NCBI GenBank assembly: GCA_963691775.1
Contig: OY829369.1
Location: 1,426,001-1,490,000, forward strand
DNA: 64,000 nt
From: JAZBPO01 sp963691775
GTDB lineage: Bacteria; Pseudomonadota; Gammaproteobacteria; Pseudomonadales; Azotimanducaceae
Direction: 5' to 3'
In this document: piece by piece, positions 45,248 through 54,380 of the stretch
Layout: the number at the start of each line of letters is the position of its first letter
How positions within the stretch are numbered: the stretch's first letter is position 1
Program-made: the position numbers and the translations under genes
The notes under the pieces: model-generated
What the model saw: only the letters and a program-made list of their open reading frames with translations
Told to the model about the DNA's origin: nothing
The model's database searches: none

Positions 45248-45940
45248 TCAGCCGCTGGCGCCATCGGCCAAAACGGAGCCGGGCCGGTAGTCGCCCCAGA
45301 CGGCCTCCAGCCGATCGGAGCGGCCGCAGGCGCCCTTGTAGTAGCGATAGCGAATCGGGTTCTTCCGGTAGTAGTCCTGGTGGTAGTCCTCGGCCAGGTA
45401 GAAGGGCGCACCGTCGAGAATGGGCGTGACGATGGGCTTCGGCGCCTCGGGATCATCCACAAGCGCAGCACGCGAGGCTTCCGCAAGTGCCCGCTGGGCA
45501 TCATCGAGCGGGAAGATCGCGCCGAGATAGGAGCTACCGCGGTCGCAGAACTGGCCGCCATCGTCGATGGGGTCGACGTTGCGCCAGAACACCGATAGGA
45601 GCGTGGCGTAGTCGACGACGTTCGGATCGTAGGTCACCTCAACGGCCTCGTAGTGGCCCGTACGGCCCGTAGTCACCTCCCGATAGCTCGGATTCGGCAC
45701 GTTGCCACCGGTGTAACCCGAAACGACCTCGCGCACGCCCTCTACAGCCTCGAAGGCTTCTTCCACGCACCAGAAGCAGCCCGCCGCAAACACGGCCTTC
45801 GCGCCAGCAGCTGGCGCCTGTGCGCGCGTTGGCGTACCGGGCTCTGTGGGGGCTCGGGTCGGCGTACGCTCCGCGCAGGCCGCAAGGATGCCTGCGGCGA
45901 AGAGGACGACAAGCATTCGCGGACGCATAAGGGGAATCAT
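45248..45940 (-). CDS. Peptide methionine-S-oxide reductase MsrA, lipoprotein
   Basis: The 230-residue product has a lipoprotein signal peptide with lipobox LAAC (Cys22), a short Pro/Thr-rich linker, and a complete MsrA domain: catalytic GCFWCVE (Cys55), GYTGG, GHYEAVEV, and FWRNVDPIDDGGQFCDRGSSY, ending in RYRYYKGACGR with the possible resolving Cys. It reduces methionine-(S)-sulfoxide in proteins. The lipid anchor places it in the periplasm, where it repairs oxidised envelope proteins. The start at 45940 is chosen because the longer frame to 46045 has no signal peptide at its start. Confidence 0.9.
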   Translation of the reverse strand: MIPLMRPRMLVVLFAAGILAACAERTPTRAPTEPGTPTRAQAPAAGAKAVFAAGCFWCVEEAFEAVEGVREVVSGYTGGNVPNPSYREVTTGRTGHYEAVEVTYDPNVVDYATLLSVFWRNVDPIDDGGQFCDRGSSYLGAIFPLDDAQRALAEASRAALVDDPEAPKPIVTPILDGAPFYLAEDYHQDYYRKNPIRYRYYKGACGRSDRLEAVWGDYRPGSVLADGASG

Positions 45941-46102
45941 GGCTGTCTCTTGTTCATTCCGTGTCGGCCTCTTCAGACCACGCGCTGTCGAAAGGTTCCG
46001 CTCAGCGTTCCAAAGGTATGATGCCTGATGCCGGGCAGCACGCATCCGGCGAATTCCAGGGCGCGCTGCACGGGCGGCCCATCACTCTGTCAGGAGTTAT
46101 CC

Positions 46103-46582
46103 ATGCACGCCGCTAAAGCGATCCGCACCCTTGGCGCCGCGAGCGCACTGGCCCTAGCCCTCCAGGGCGCAACCGTTTTCGCCGCGGGCGACGGTCCCTA
46201 CGCCGAGCTCGCGCACGAGCGCCACGAGAATTTCGAGGCCATGGGCGACGCCTTCGTCGTGTTCCGCGATCAGATCCGCGGCGACGCCCCGGAAGACTTC
46301 GCGGCCCAGGCCGTTGCCGCCGACACCATCGTCGGCTTTTCCACCGAGATTCCGAGCTGGTTCCCGGAAGGCAGCGGCCCGGATGAGGGCTACAAGACCG
46401 ACGCCCTGCCCTCGATCTGGGAAGACTGGGAGAAGTTCGAGTCGATCGCGAACGACTTCGTGCCCCGCGCCGCTGCGCTCCGTGAGTCGGTGGACACGGG
46501 CGAGATGTCAGCCGTGCTCGCACAGTTCCGCGAAGTGGGCGGCACCTGCAAGTCCTGCCACGACGACTTCCGCGCAGACTGA
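46103..46582 (+). CDS. Cytochrome c prime (class II cytochrome c)
   Basis: Start at the ATG at 46103, preceded by CAGGAG. The 159-residue product has a signal peptide (about 1-27) and the four-helix cytochrome c' pattern, with the haem-binding CKSCH near the C-terminus (Cys149 and Cys152). Such periplasmic haem proteins bind nitric oxide and may detoxify it; whether this one does is inferred. It lies between the MsrA gene and a cytochrome-containing propeller protein, so the local theme may be periplasmic redox and stress defence. Confidence 0.85.
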   Translation: MHAAKAIRTLGAASALALALQGATVFAAGDGPYAELAHERHENFEAMGDAFVVFRDQIRGDAPEDFAAQAVAADTIVGFSTEIPSWFPEGSGPDEGYKTDALPSIWEDWEKFESIANDFVPRAAALRESVDTGEMSAVLAQFREVGGTCKSCHDDFRAD

Positions 46583-46592
46583 ACGTCTGCGC

Positions 46593-46618
46593 GCGTCGCC
46601 GGCGTCAGTCGGCGACGC
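46593..46618. terminator. Possible hairpin terminator between converging genes
   Basis: GCGTCGCCG and CGGCGACGC form a 9-bp stem with an 8-base loop between the cytochrome c prime gene and the propeller gene. There is no T-run, and the stem includes the propeller gene's stop codon, so it is at best a weak or rho-assisted terminator. Confidence 0.35.
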
Positions 46619-47831
46619 TCACCCGCATGATGTGGTTCGTCGAACTCTGATGAATCAGCAGGCGTCCTTCGTCGTCCGCTCGGACATGACGAAGGATGCC
46701 GGCGTAGATTCCCGAAGACGGTATCGCCCAGCTCTGGAAACGCTCGGTTTCAGGATCGAAGCGCACGAGCGGGTCCGGTCGCTTGCCCGATTCGTTGTAC
46801 CAGACGATGCCGTCCACGTAGACGAGCCCGTAGGGGTGCGCATCCGGCCCGCTCGGTGACGGCCATTCGCGGATCACTCCCGTTTCCGGGTCGTAGTGCC
46901 CGAGCCGCCCGGCTCCCGAGTTGACGTACCAGACAGCGCCATTCTCATCGAGATCCAGGCGGCGCACGTGTGATTCCTGATTCGGCAGGTCCACGCGCGT
47001 AAGCGCCATGTCATCGGCCGCAAGGTTGTACAGGCACGGGCCCCCGTTGCAGGCCACCCAGGCCGAACCGTCTTCCGCGATCTTGATGCCGTAGGGCCGC
47101 GAGGCCGGCCGGTCGAGCGTGACGAGGCGAATCTCTTCGCTGGCGGGGTCGATGCGGCCGACCATGTTCGAGTGCTGCAGGGTGAACCAGAAGCGGCCAT
47201 CGGCATCGAACTCGCCCGTGTGCGGGTCGCGCGCGGCTTCATCGGGCATCTCGTAGATCTTCGTGATCTCGAGCGTCTCGCCGTCAACGATGCCGACCGT
47301 GCCGTTGCGATTGCCGAGATACCAGATGTCGCCGTTTGCGTCGGGCGACACGCTGTGCGGATAGGTGCCTTCGGGCAGGAAGACCTCCTGCATCTCACCC
47401 GTTTCCGGGTCGAGGCGGCCGATGTTGTTCCCGCTCTGGCCTGTCCACCAGATGGAGCCGTCCGGCGCCTGCACAGGATCGCGGGAGCGCTGGCCCAGGG
47501 TCGGCACCACCCAGCTCTCGATGTCGATCTCCACGGGGCCGGGAACGAGCACCGGCGTGCGGCGATCGTTCGGCGGAAAGTGCTCGGCGAGATAGCCGGT
47601 GATGCGCCCCTGGAGCGCAGCGTCGCCGGAGAGATCGATCATTGTGCCGATGAGGCTCGCCCAGTCCGCATCGCTGTAGCCCGAGCTGCGCTCGATGAGA
47701 TTCGTGCGATGGCAGGCGGTACAGATGGCCTCGATCTCTGCGCGGCCGTCGCCGTCCGGCAATGCGGCAAGCGCAAGGGGGGAAACGTTGGCGACGAGGA
47801 GCAGCGAAAGCAGGTGGCGGCGCATGAACAT
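46605..47831 (-). CDS. Exported cytochrome c-like/Vgb-type propeller protein
   Basis: Start at 47831. The 408-residue product has a signal peptide (about 1-22), a short haem c domain with CTACH (about residue 37) in front, and a C-terminal beta-propeller like virginiamycin B lyase (Vgb) with repeats of the type APDGSIWWTGQSGNNIGRLD, DANGDIWYLGN and FDADGRFWFT. The haem domain and propeller together suggest a periplasmic electron-transfer or sensor protein rather than an antibiotic lyase. The gene is convergent with cytochrome c prime and divergent from the GST-like gene. Confidence 0.8.
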   Translation of the reverse strand: MFMRRHLLSLLLVANVSPLALAALPDGDGRAEIEAICTACHRTNLIERSSGYSDADWASLIGTMIDLSGDAALQGRITGYLAEHFPPNDRRTPVLVPGPVEIDIESWVVPTLGQRSRDPVQAPDGSIWWTGQSGNNIGRLDPETGEMQEVFLPEGTYPHSVSPDANGDIWYLGNRNGTVGIVDGETLEITKIYEMPDEAARDPHTGEFDADGRFWFTLQHSNMVGRIDPASEEIRLVTLDRPASRPYGIKIAEDGSAWVACNGGPCLYNLAADDMALTRVDLPNQESHVRRLDLDENGAVWYVNSGAGRLGHYDPETGVIREWPSPSGPDAHPYGLVYVDGIVWYNESGKRPDPLVRFDPETERFQSWAIPSSGIYAGILRHVRADDEGRLLIHQSSTNHIMRVSVAD

Positions 47832-47958
47832 GGGGCATCCCTTCCGGACAGCGATGCACACACGCTAGCGCGCGGGACCCTGCAGGAGAAGCGCCCCGGT
47901 CCTCGCCGGTCCTGCATGCAGCAGGCACACTGCGCGGGGGACCGCTGAGAGAACGCGC

Positions 47959-48729
47959 ATGGCTGACTACGTCGATATCGAAACCGCGCGGGCCGCAGGC
48001 GGCCTGCGCCTGGTCACGACCCGCATGCCGGGCGCGCCCTGGACGGAAGCCGCCAAGGCCCTGTTCGAGGTGAAAGGGCTCGAGTATGCGCGCGTGGCGC
48101 AGATCGCCGGCGTGACCGACGAGGCCCTGAAGGACTGGACAGGCATCGTGAATGCCCCCATCGCCGTGTATGAAGACGAACGCCCGCGCGACGGTTGGCT
48201 GGAAATCCTGCTCCTCGCCGAACGGCTCGCGCCTGCGCCGCGCCTCATTCCGGAAGAGATGGACGCGCGCGTGCGCATGCTCGGCCTCTGCGGAGAGCTC
48301 ATGAGCGAGGATGGCCTGATCTGGAACCGACGCCTGCTCATGTTCAAGCAGGGCATCGAGGCGAACGGGCCGCTCGCACAGTTTGCCGAGCTGCGCGGCC
48401 GCGCCTACGGCTACAGCGACGAGGCGGTCGCTCGGGCGCCGGCGCGCATCCGCGCAGTCGTCGAAACGCTGGACGCGCAACTGCGCACGCAGCAGGCCGC
48501 GGGTGCCCGCTTCCTGATCGGCGATACGCTCACCGCGCTCGATCTTTACTGGGCCTGCGCGTGCGCGATCATGGCGCCGCTGCCGCCCGAGCAGTGCCCC
48601 ATGCCCGACGTGGTGCGCACGGGCTACGAACACTACCCGGAAGACGTGCGCGCTGCGCTCACGCCGGCGCTCGTTGCGCATCGCGACCGCATCTACCGCG
48701 ACTACCTCACCCTGCCCATCGACGCCTGA
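47959..48729 (+). CDS. Glutathione S-transferase-like protein
   Basis: The 256-residue protein has a thioredoxin-like N-terminal region with GAPWTEAAKALFEVKGLEY and a helical C-terminal region with FLIGDTLTALDLYWACACA, where family members have the conserved LT.AD motif. The cis-proline NAPIAVYEDE is visible. The catalytic residue is not obvious, so glutathione use is uncertain. A methyltransferase gene follows 11 bp downstream in the same direction, so the two may be co-transcribed. Confidence 0.75.
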   Translation: MADYVDIETARAAGGLRLVTTRMPGAPWTEAAKALFEVKGLEYARVAQIAGVTDEALKDWTGIVNAPIAVYEDERPRDGWLEILLLAERLAPAPRLIPEEMDARVRMLGLCGELMSEDGLIWNRRLLMFKQGIEANGPLAQFAELRGRAYGYSDEAVARAPARIRAVVETLDAQLRTQQAAGARFLIGDTLTALDLYWACACAIMAPLPPEQCPMPDVVRTGYEHYPEDVRAALTPALVAHRDRIYRDYLTLPIDA

Positions 48730-48740
48730 GCAAACGCCCC

Positions 48741-49352
48741 ATGCCCGCACGCACCGAACGCCGCGCCAACGGCCTGCGCATCCTTACGGGCGCGCACGCG
48801 TCCGTGCGGGCCCTGCGCCGCGCCGGATACGTGGCAGAAATTCACGGCAACAAGCTCTGGAACTCGAGCTTCCTGCTCATGGAGTACCTCAAGAAGCACC
48901 CGCTCCCAGCGGGCACGCGCGTACTGGAGATCGGCTGCGGCTGGGGCCTGCTCAGCATCTTCTGCGCGAAGCGCTTCGGTGCGGTGGCGCACGGCATCGA
49001 CGCCGATGCGAACGTGCTGCCCTACATGCAGTTGCACGCGGAGCTGAACGGGGTGGAGGTGACCTCGGAGAAGAAGACCTTCGCGCAGCTCACCACGAAG
49101 ATGCTCGCGGATTACGACCTTGTCGTGGGCGGCGACATCTGCTTCTGGGACGACCTCAATCGCGATCTCTTCAATCTCATTCGGCGCGCTCGGAAGGCGG
49201 GCGTGGGCACGGTGATGATCGCCGATCCGTGTCGGCCGCCCTTCACAGCGCTCGCCGAGCGCTGTGAAGCGACGCTCCCGAACACAGAGCGCCGCACGGT
49301 GCACCTTTCCCGCCCCGTGAAGGCCTCGGGGCAGATTCTCATCGTTCGCTGA
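48741..49352 (+). CDS. SAM-dependent methyltransferase
   Basis: Start at ATG 48741, 11 bp after the GST-like gene. The 203-residue product is a class I methyltransferase with the SAM-binding motif VLEIGCGWGLLS (about 61-72), an acidic residue after strand 2 (GIDADAN) and DLVVGGDICFWDD in the motif IV region, as in the METTL20/ETFB lysine methyltransferase-like group. A protein-lysine substrate is possible but not shown. No signal peptide; it should be cytoplasmic. Confidence 0.8.
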   Translation: MPARTERRANGLRILTGAHASVRALRRAGYVAEIHGNKLWNSSFLLMEYLKKHPLPAGTRVLEIGCGWGLLSIFCAKRFGAVAHGIDADANVLPYMQLHAELNGVEVTSEKKTFAQLTTKMLADYDLVVGGDICFWDDLNRDLFNLIRRARKAGVGTVMIADPCRPPFTALAERCEATLPNTERRTVHLSRPVKASGQILIVR

Positions 49353-49418
49353 ACAGCGGGCCGTCTACGCACGAGGCGCCGCCGGCCTCCGGATGGCTAC
49401 CCGAGCGCCGCGCGCAGG

Positions 49419-51002
49419 TCAGCGCCGTTGCAGCACGCGGCCAGCTCGAATTCCCGTGAAGGCACCGCCGCGAATCGCGAAGCGCCCGGCCACGAGCACA
49501 TGCGTCATGCCCTCGGCAAGGCGGTGCGGATCGGTGAAGGTCGCCGGGTCCACAAGCGCTGCCGGATCGAACACCGCAAGATCGGCAATCGCGCCCACGC
49601 GCAGCACGCCGCGATCGGGCATGCCGTACACCTTGGCGGGCAATCCGGTCATGGAGCGAATGGCCTGTTCAAGCGGTTCGAGACCCTGCTCGAGGACAAA
49701 GGTGCGAATGCGACGGGGAAAGGTCCCGTAGCTGCGCGGGTGCGGCACGCCTTCGCGCAAGGGCACAAGCCCCCCGTCGGACGCCGTCATCATCCAGGGT
49801 TGAACCATCAGCCGGCGCACGTCCTCCGCCTGCATGTTGAAAGAGACAATGCCCGGGTCACCGCGCGCAAACAGACCGAGCGCCACCTCGACCGGGGTGC
49901 GCTCGAACTCCGCGGCCACCTCGGCAAGACTTCGTCCCTCGAGCGCGGGGTTCGAGCGTACGCGGCGGAACTGGATGCGCGCTGCGCCGCCGCGGCGCGC
50001 AAGGTTCTCTTCCATGCCCGCCACCACCCGCGCGGCCTGCGGCGGGTCGGCCATGCGGAGGCGAAAGGCCTCCTCGCCACCGGCCTGCGCCCAGCGCGGC
50101 ACCAGCGCAGCGGCAAGGCTCGTGGCGGACGCGAGATACGGATACTGATCCGCGTAGATCTCCACGCCGGCGGCGCGCGCCGCTTCGATGCGCTCGACGA
50201 TCGCAACGGACCGGCCCCACACATTCGGGCCGAGCGCCTTGATGTGCGTGTGCACAACCGGCAAATCGGCTTCCCGGCCCACCGTGACGACTTCCTCCAG
50301 CGAGGCCATGATGCCGATCGAGTAATCGGATTCATCCCGCACGTGGCTCTGGTATACGCCGTTGAACTCCGCCGCAACGCGCGCCAGGGCAATGACCTCG
50401 TCAAGCTCCGCGAAGCTGCCTGGCGCATAGAAGAGCCCGCTCGACAGCCCCCAGGCGCCCGCCTCCATGGCGGCGCGCACGAGCGCGCGCATGGCATCGA
50501 GCTCCGCCCCATCGGCCTGCCGATCGGCCATGCCGAGCACGGATCTGCGCACCGCGCCGTGGGGCACGAACTGCGCGACGTTCACGCCAAGCGCCTCAAG
50601 CTCGAGCGCTTCACGCTGCGCAATCATATCCACGGCGCCGCTGCCATCCGGATTCACGAAAACGGTCGTGATGCCCTGCGCAAGCAGCGGCCGCGCCGGG
50701 CTCAGCGCGGCCGTGGTCAGGCCTGGGCCCGCATGCGAGTGGGTGTCGAGGAAGCCGGGCGAAACCACCAGACCGGACACATCGAGCTCCTCGCCGCCGG
50801 CGACGTTCGCGAGATCACCGATGGCCACGACGATGCCGTCTCGAATCGCGATGTCGGCTTCGAACGCGTCGCGACCGGTGCCGTCGATGATGCGGCCGCC
50901 GCGCAGCACGAGATCATGGGCCTGCGCTGCCGTCACCTCTGCGGCGCCCACCGCCAGCAGCAGTACGGCAAGGCTTAACAGCGTCGGTCGACTGGCGCGC
51001 AT
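49419..51002 (-). CDS. N-acyl-D-amino-acid deacylase-type amidohydrolase
   Basis: Start at the ATG at 51002 (MRASRPT). The 527-residue product has a signal peptide (about 1-26) and the amidohydrolase barrel with metal ligands in DTHSH (His88, His90), then HTHIKALG, QYPYLAS and TASDGGLVP, a pattern typical of D-aminoacylase. It removes acyl groups from N-acyl-D-amino acids; the exported location suggests action in the periplasm, for example on peptidoglycan-derived or scavenged compounds. It is divergent from the VOC/CMD/MBL operon. Confidence 0.85.
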   Translation of the reverse strand: MRASRPTLLSLAVLLLAVGAAEVTAAQAHDLVLRGGRIIDGTGRDAFEADIAIRDGIVVAIGDLANVAGGEELDVSGLVVSPGFLDTHSHAGPGLTTAALSPARPLLAQGITTVFVNPDGSGAVDMIAQREALELEALGVNVAQFVPHGAVRRSVLGMADRQADGAELDAMRALVRAAMEAGAWGLSSGLFYAPGSFAELDEVIALARVAAEFNGVYQSHVRDESDYSIGIMASLEEVVTVGREADLPVVHTHIKALGPNVWGRSVAIVERIEAARAAGVEIYADQYPYLASATSLAAALVPRWAQAGGEEAFRLRMADPPQAARVVAGMEENLARRGGAARIQFRRVRSNPALEGRSLAEVAAEFERTPVEVALGLFARGDPGIVSFNMQAEDVRRLMVQPWMMTASDGGLVPLREGVPHPRSYGTFPRRIRTFVLEQGLEPLEQAIRSMTGLPAKVYGMPDRGVLRVGAIADLAVFDPAALVDPATFTDPHRLAEGMTHVLVAGRFAIRGGAFTGIRAGRVLQRR

Positions 51003-51119
51003 GAGTGTCCGTCCGCGGGCGCTAGGCGCGCCTTCGTGGATCAGTGTTGCACGAACGGCATTGCGAGCCGAACGGCGACGCACTAGCGTCAGGGCGTCGA
51101 CACGGAGGGAGACCGCATC

Positions 51120-51647
51120 ATGGGCTATCACCACCTCGCCCTGTTCACACAGGACATGCACGCCATCCACGGGTTCTACGAGGGTGTCCTCGGCTTCGAG
51201 CTCGTGAAGGTGGAAGTACAGCCGCACGCCACGGGCGGCTGGGCCAAGCATTTCTTCTACCGCATGGAGGACGATTCGAAGTTCATCGCCTTCTGGGAAC
51301 TGCACGACGTGGAAGGCGCGGAGGACGCAAACACGGACATCTCCAAAGGCGTCGGCCTGCCGGCGGGCATCAATCACATCGCCTTCGACGTTCACTCGCG
51401 GGAGGAACTCGACGCCCGGCGCGCGCAGTGGACCGCCGCGGGTCTGCAGGTGCTCGAGGTCGACCACAACTGGTGCCGCTCCATCTACACGCGCGACCCG
51501 AACGGCAACATGGTGGAGTTCTGCCTCACCACCGGCGCCTTCGACGCAGAAGATCGCGCTCGGGCTCTCGAAGCGCTGGAGTCGAACACCCTCGACTTCT
51601 CGGAACCGCCCGGCGGTACCGAGCTGCACGCGCCGACCGCCGCCTGA
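51120..51647 (+). CDS. VOC (glyoxalase/dioxygenase) family protein
   Basis: The 175-residue protein has the vicinal-oxygen-chelate pattern: an N-terminal YHHLALFTQDMHAIHGFYE unit and a second unit with INHIAFDV and DPNGNMVEFCL. The metal-ligand positions (His in HHLAL, Glu in MVEF) are retained. Substrate unknown. First gene of a three-gene operon: CMD follows after 10 bp, then an MBL protein that overlaps it. RBS GGGAGA lies just upstream of the ATG. Confidence 0.8.
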   Translation: MGYHHLALFTQDMHAIHGFYEGVLGFELVKVEVQPHATGGWAKHFFYRMEDDSKFIAFWELHDVEGAEDANTDISKGVGLPAGINHIAFDVHSREELDARRAQWTAAGLQVLEVDHNWCRSIYTRDPNGNMVEFCLTTGAFDAEDRARALEALESNTLDFSEPPGGTELHAPTAA

Positions 51648-51657
51648 GGAGACTGCC

Positions 51658-52326
51658 ATGCCACGCCTGCGTCAGGTGCCGCGTGAAGACGCCGACCCCA
51701 TCGCCCTGTCCATGTACGACGCCGTGTTCGGGCCCGATCGCGATCCGATCGCCGACCCCGGCACGGCCACCGGCACCCCCGGAAACTGGTGGACCGTATT
51801 CGCGCTCATTCCGGACTGCCTTGCCCATGCGGTGCAGGGCTTCCAGTTCTATCGCAGCAAGAAGCGCCGGCTCTCGCCCCGCCTGCGCGAACTCGGTCAG
51901 GCCCGAGCCGGTTTCGCGCGCGGCAGCCAGTTCGTGTTCTCCCAGCACTGCAAGGCGCTCCGCGCCGCAGGCTTCACCGAGGCGCAGATCGCGGCGATCG
52001 ACCACTGGGCCGCGAGCGATCTCTTCGAGCCGCTCGAGCGTGCGGTGCTCGCCTACACGGACGATCTCGTGCTCCAGGGTGGACGCGTGGCGGACGGCAC
52101 CTTCGCCGCGCTCAAGGCCCATCTGAGCGACGAGGAAATTCTCGAGCTGACGTACATCACCTGCACCTACGAGATGCACGCCACCATGTGCCGAGCCCTG
52201 CGCCTGGAGTACGACGACGTGGACGAGCGCATCGTCGAGGTGCCCATGCCGGAAGACGAAGCGCGCAGCATCGACTTCATGGCCGTGGTGGATCCGGAGC
52301 GCGGCGGGACGGCGCCGGGCACATGA
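51658..52326 (+). CDS. Carboxymuconolactone decarboxylase-family protein
   Basis: The 222-residue protein carries the CMD/AhpD-like core: RELGQARAGF and SQFVFSQHCKALRAAG, then helices with DLFEPLERAVLAYTDDLV. The usual CxxC of AhpD peroxidases is reduced to SQHC, so peroxidatic function through a disulfide is doubtful. Its stop codon overlaps the start of the MBL gene (ATGA). It probably belongs with its two operon partners to a small catabolic route. Confidence 0.8.
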   Translation: MPRLRQVPREDADPIALSMYDAVFGPDRDPIADPGTATGTPGNWWTVFALIPDCLAHAVQGFQFYRSKKRRLSPRLRELGQARAGFARGSQFVFSQHCKALRAAGFTEAQIAAIDHWAASDLFEPLERAVLAYTDDLVLQGGRVADGTFAALKAHLSDEEILELTYITCTYEMHATMCRALRLEYDDVDERIVEVPMPEDEARSIDFMAVVDPERGGTAPGT

Positions 52327-53156
52327 CGCATCCGGTGCTCGAGGTCGGCGGGGCGCGGCTCACGCGCGTCACGCTCACCGACGCGGACGTGCCCGCTGAT
52401 CTTGTGGGTCTTTCCGCCGAGCAGATCAGCGCCCTCGACTGGGCGACGCCGGCGTTTGCTGCCGACGGCAATGCGAAGGTGGGCGTCGCGATCTGGATTC
52501 TGGAGCGCGACGGCGTGTGCATCGCCTTCGATCCGATGCAGGCCGCCGACTCGGTGCTCCGCGCCAATCCGGCCGCGGAGGCGGCGATTCAGGATCAGGT
52601 GGTGCAGTTGCTTACCGACGCGGGCTATCCGCCAGCGCGGATAGACGCACTTCTGCTCACGCATGTTGACGGCGTGGGCATGGCTGCGCGCTGCGACGGC
52701 GGCGCCTGGTCGCCCTTCTTCCCGAACGCACGCATCGTCATGAGCGCGGTGGAACGCGCCGGCATCAAGGTGTTCACGGCAGGGCCGGAACCCGAAGAGC
52801 CGGGCAGCGCACTCGTTCATCAGGCTTTCGGCGCATTGCTTGCCCAGGGCGCGATCGACACCTTCGAGGACGGCGCCGATCTACCCGGCGGGGTAATTGC
52901 CGAGGTGCGCGGTGGCCACGGCGAAGGCCATACGGTGTTCGGCGTAGCGCCCGGCGTGCACTTCATCGGCCACCTCGCCGTCTCGCCTGTGCACTTCGCC
53001 ACCGGCGAATGCGCGCAGATGCATGAAGCGCCCCGCGAGGCGCACGAGATCCTGATCGGGCTCGCACGAACGGGGGAAACGATGATCGGCCCGCTCTTCC
53101 CTGCGCCCGGCTACGGGCACTGGAACGGCACGCGCTTCGTCGCCGCGGCGGCCTAG
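52323..53156 (+). CDS. Metallo-beta-lactamase-fold protein, degenerate site
   Basis: Start at ATG 52323, overlapping the CMD stop by 4 bp. The 277-residue product has the MBL fold layout (strand then LLTHVDGVGM at residues 111-120, where active members have HxHxDH; a later GHGEGHTVFG). Only the first His is kept, so zinc hydrolysis is unlikely or altered. It ends 4 bp into the converging serine hydrolase gene. Fold identification is good; function is unknown. Confidence 0.7.
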   Translation: MTHPVLEVGGARLTRVTLTDADVPADLVGLSAEQISALDWATPAFAADGNAKVGVAIWILERDGVCIAFDPMQAADSVLRANPAAEAAIQDQVVQLLTDAGYPPARIDALLLTHVDGVGMAARCDGGAWSPFFPNARIVMSAVERAGIKVFTAGPEPEEPGSALVHQAFGALLAQGAIDTFEDGADLPGGVIAEVRGGHGEGHTVFGVAPGVHFIGHLAVSPVHFATGECAQMHEAPREAHEILIGLARTGETMIGPLFPAPGYGHWNGTRFVAAAA

Positions 53157-54367
53157 CGAACGGCCCGCTCGATCGCAGCGAGGAGCGCCTGCGCATACGC
53201 CTCACCGACCCCGTTGGCGCCGCCCTCCGCGTCCGGCCAGCTCGACTGCAGCACGATCACGACGTTGCTCGCAGGTGATACCTGAATGAACTGCCCATGC
53301 ACCCCGCGCGCCTGTAAGGTCCCGCGCCCGACGCCCAGGCCCCACACGAAACTTCGGTAGTAGGACGATGCGCCGTCGGCCGCCCAGGCCTGCCAGTCCG
53401 GATCGCCAGGGCGAGAGAAAAGGTCGTCGAACCATGCCGTCGGCAACACCTCGACATCGCCGACGCGGCCACGGGCGAGCATGAGCTGACCCACGCGCCC
53501 GAGATCGCGCAGGGTCGCGTGCATGCCGCCGGAGGCGAGGGTGAAGCCCCCGACATCGACGGTGATGCCCGCGTCGCGCTCGGCGCCGATTGGTTGCCAG
53601 ATGCGCTCGGACACAAGGTCGGCGAAGCGCTTGCCGGTGGCCGCTTCGAGGACCCAGGCGATCACGTCGGTGGTGCCCGACTTGTAGACGAAGGTGCCGG
53701 CCCGCGCGCTGTCTCGGCCGACGTCGGGCAGGAAGCGATAGTTGCCGATCACGGGCTGGTCCGCGCAGTCCGGCCCGGCAAGGAGGCCGTCCGCGCAATC
53801 CTGCCGGCGCACGGTGCTGTCGGGCGCGGCATAGTCCTCGGTCCAGTTCGAACCGTCGCGCATGTCGAGCAGTGCGCGCACCGGGTCCGGTCCCCAGCCG
53901 CTGCCTGCGAGCTCGGGTACGTAGCTGGCCACGGTCGCATGGGGATCGACCAGTCCGTCGGCGATCACGCTCGCGGCGACGAGGCTCGTGATCGTCTTGC
54001 TCACCGACCAGAGCAGGTGCGTGCGCTCCGGCCCATGGGTGCCTGCGTAGCGCTCGACGACGACGCGGCCGTCCTTGAGCACGAGCAAGCCGTCGACGTA
54101 CTGCGCGGCCATCGCCGCTTCGATCGCAGTGCGCGCGCCGGCAAGCTCGATCTCGAAGGGCGCGCTGCCCTCGCCCTCCAGGGCGCGGATGGCGAGGGGA
54201 TCGCTGCGGATCGGTTTGCTCGGCAGCACCTCGCTCATGTGCGTGTAGGCCCAGCGATTGAGGGGACCGAACTGCCAGGTGGCGCCGTTCAGACCTTCGG
54301 GACGCTGGTCTTCGGCTGCGTGTGCGCCGGCCATCAGCAGAAGGAAACTCGCGAGCAGGCGTGCCAT
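53153..54367 (-). CDS. Exported serine hydrolase, beta-lactamase class C fold
   Basis: Start at 54367. The 404-residue product has a signal peptide (about 1-18) and the class C beta-lactamase/esterase fold, with the catalytic SxxK as SVSK (Ser121, Lys124) after HLLW and a Tyr-containing TFVYKSGTTD. Members are peptidases, esterases or penicillin-binding relatives in the periplasm. It is the second gene after a Tat-exported aminotransferase-like enzyme (13-bp gap), suggesting a common pathway. Confidence 0.8.
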   Translation of the reverse strand: MARLLASFLLLMAGAHAAEDQRPEGLNGATWQFGPLNRWAYTHMSEVLPSKPIRSDPLAIRALEGEGSAPFEIELAGARTAIEAAMAAQYVDGLLVLKDGRVVVERYAGTHGPERTHLLWSVSKTITSLVAASVIADGLVDPHATVASYVPELAGSGWGPDPVRALLDMRDGSNWTEDYAAPDSTVRRQDCADGLLAGPDCADQPVIGNYRFLPDVGRDSARAGTFVYKSGTTDVIAWVLEAATGKRFADLVSERIWQPIGAERDAGITVDVGGFTLASGGMHATLRDLGRVGQLMLARGRVGDVEVLPTAWFDDLFSRPGDPDWQAWAADGASSYYRSFVWGLGVGRGTLQARGVHGQFIQVSPASNVVIVLQSSWPDAEGGANGVGEAYAQALLAAIERAVR

Positions 54368-54380
54368 GGGGCGATTCCGA

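Noticed and set aside
46605..47831. Virginiamycin B lyase (antibiotic resistance)
   Set aside because: The propeller resembles Vgb, but the haem c motif and export signal argue for an electron-transfer or sensing protein; the resemblance alone does not support resistance.
49428..50978. A 516-codon forward frame across the D-aminoacylase gene
   Set aside because: The reverse strand carries a clear amidohydrolase with HxH ligands; the forward frame has no domain.
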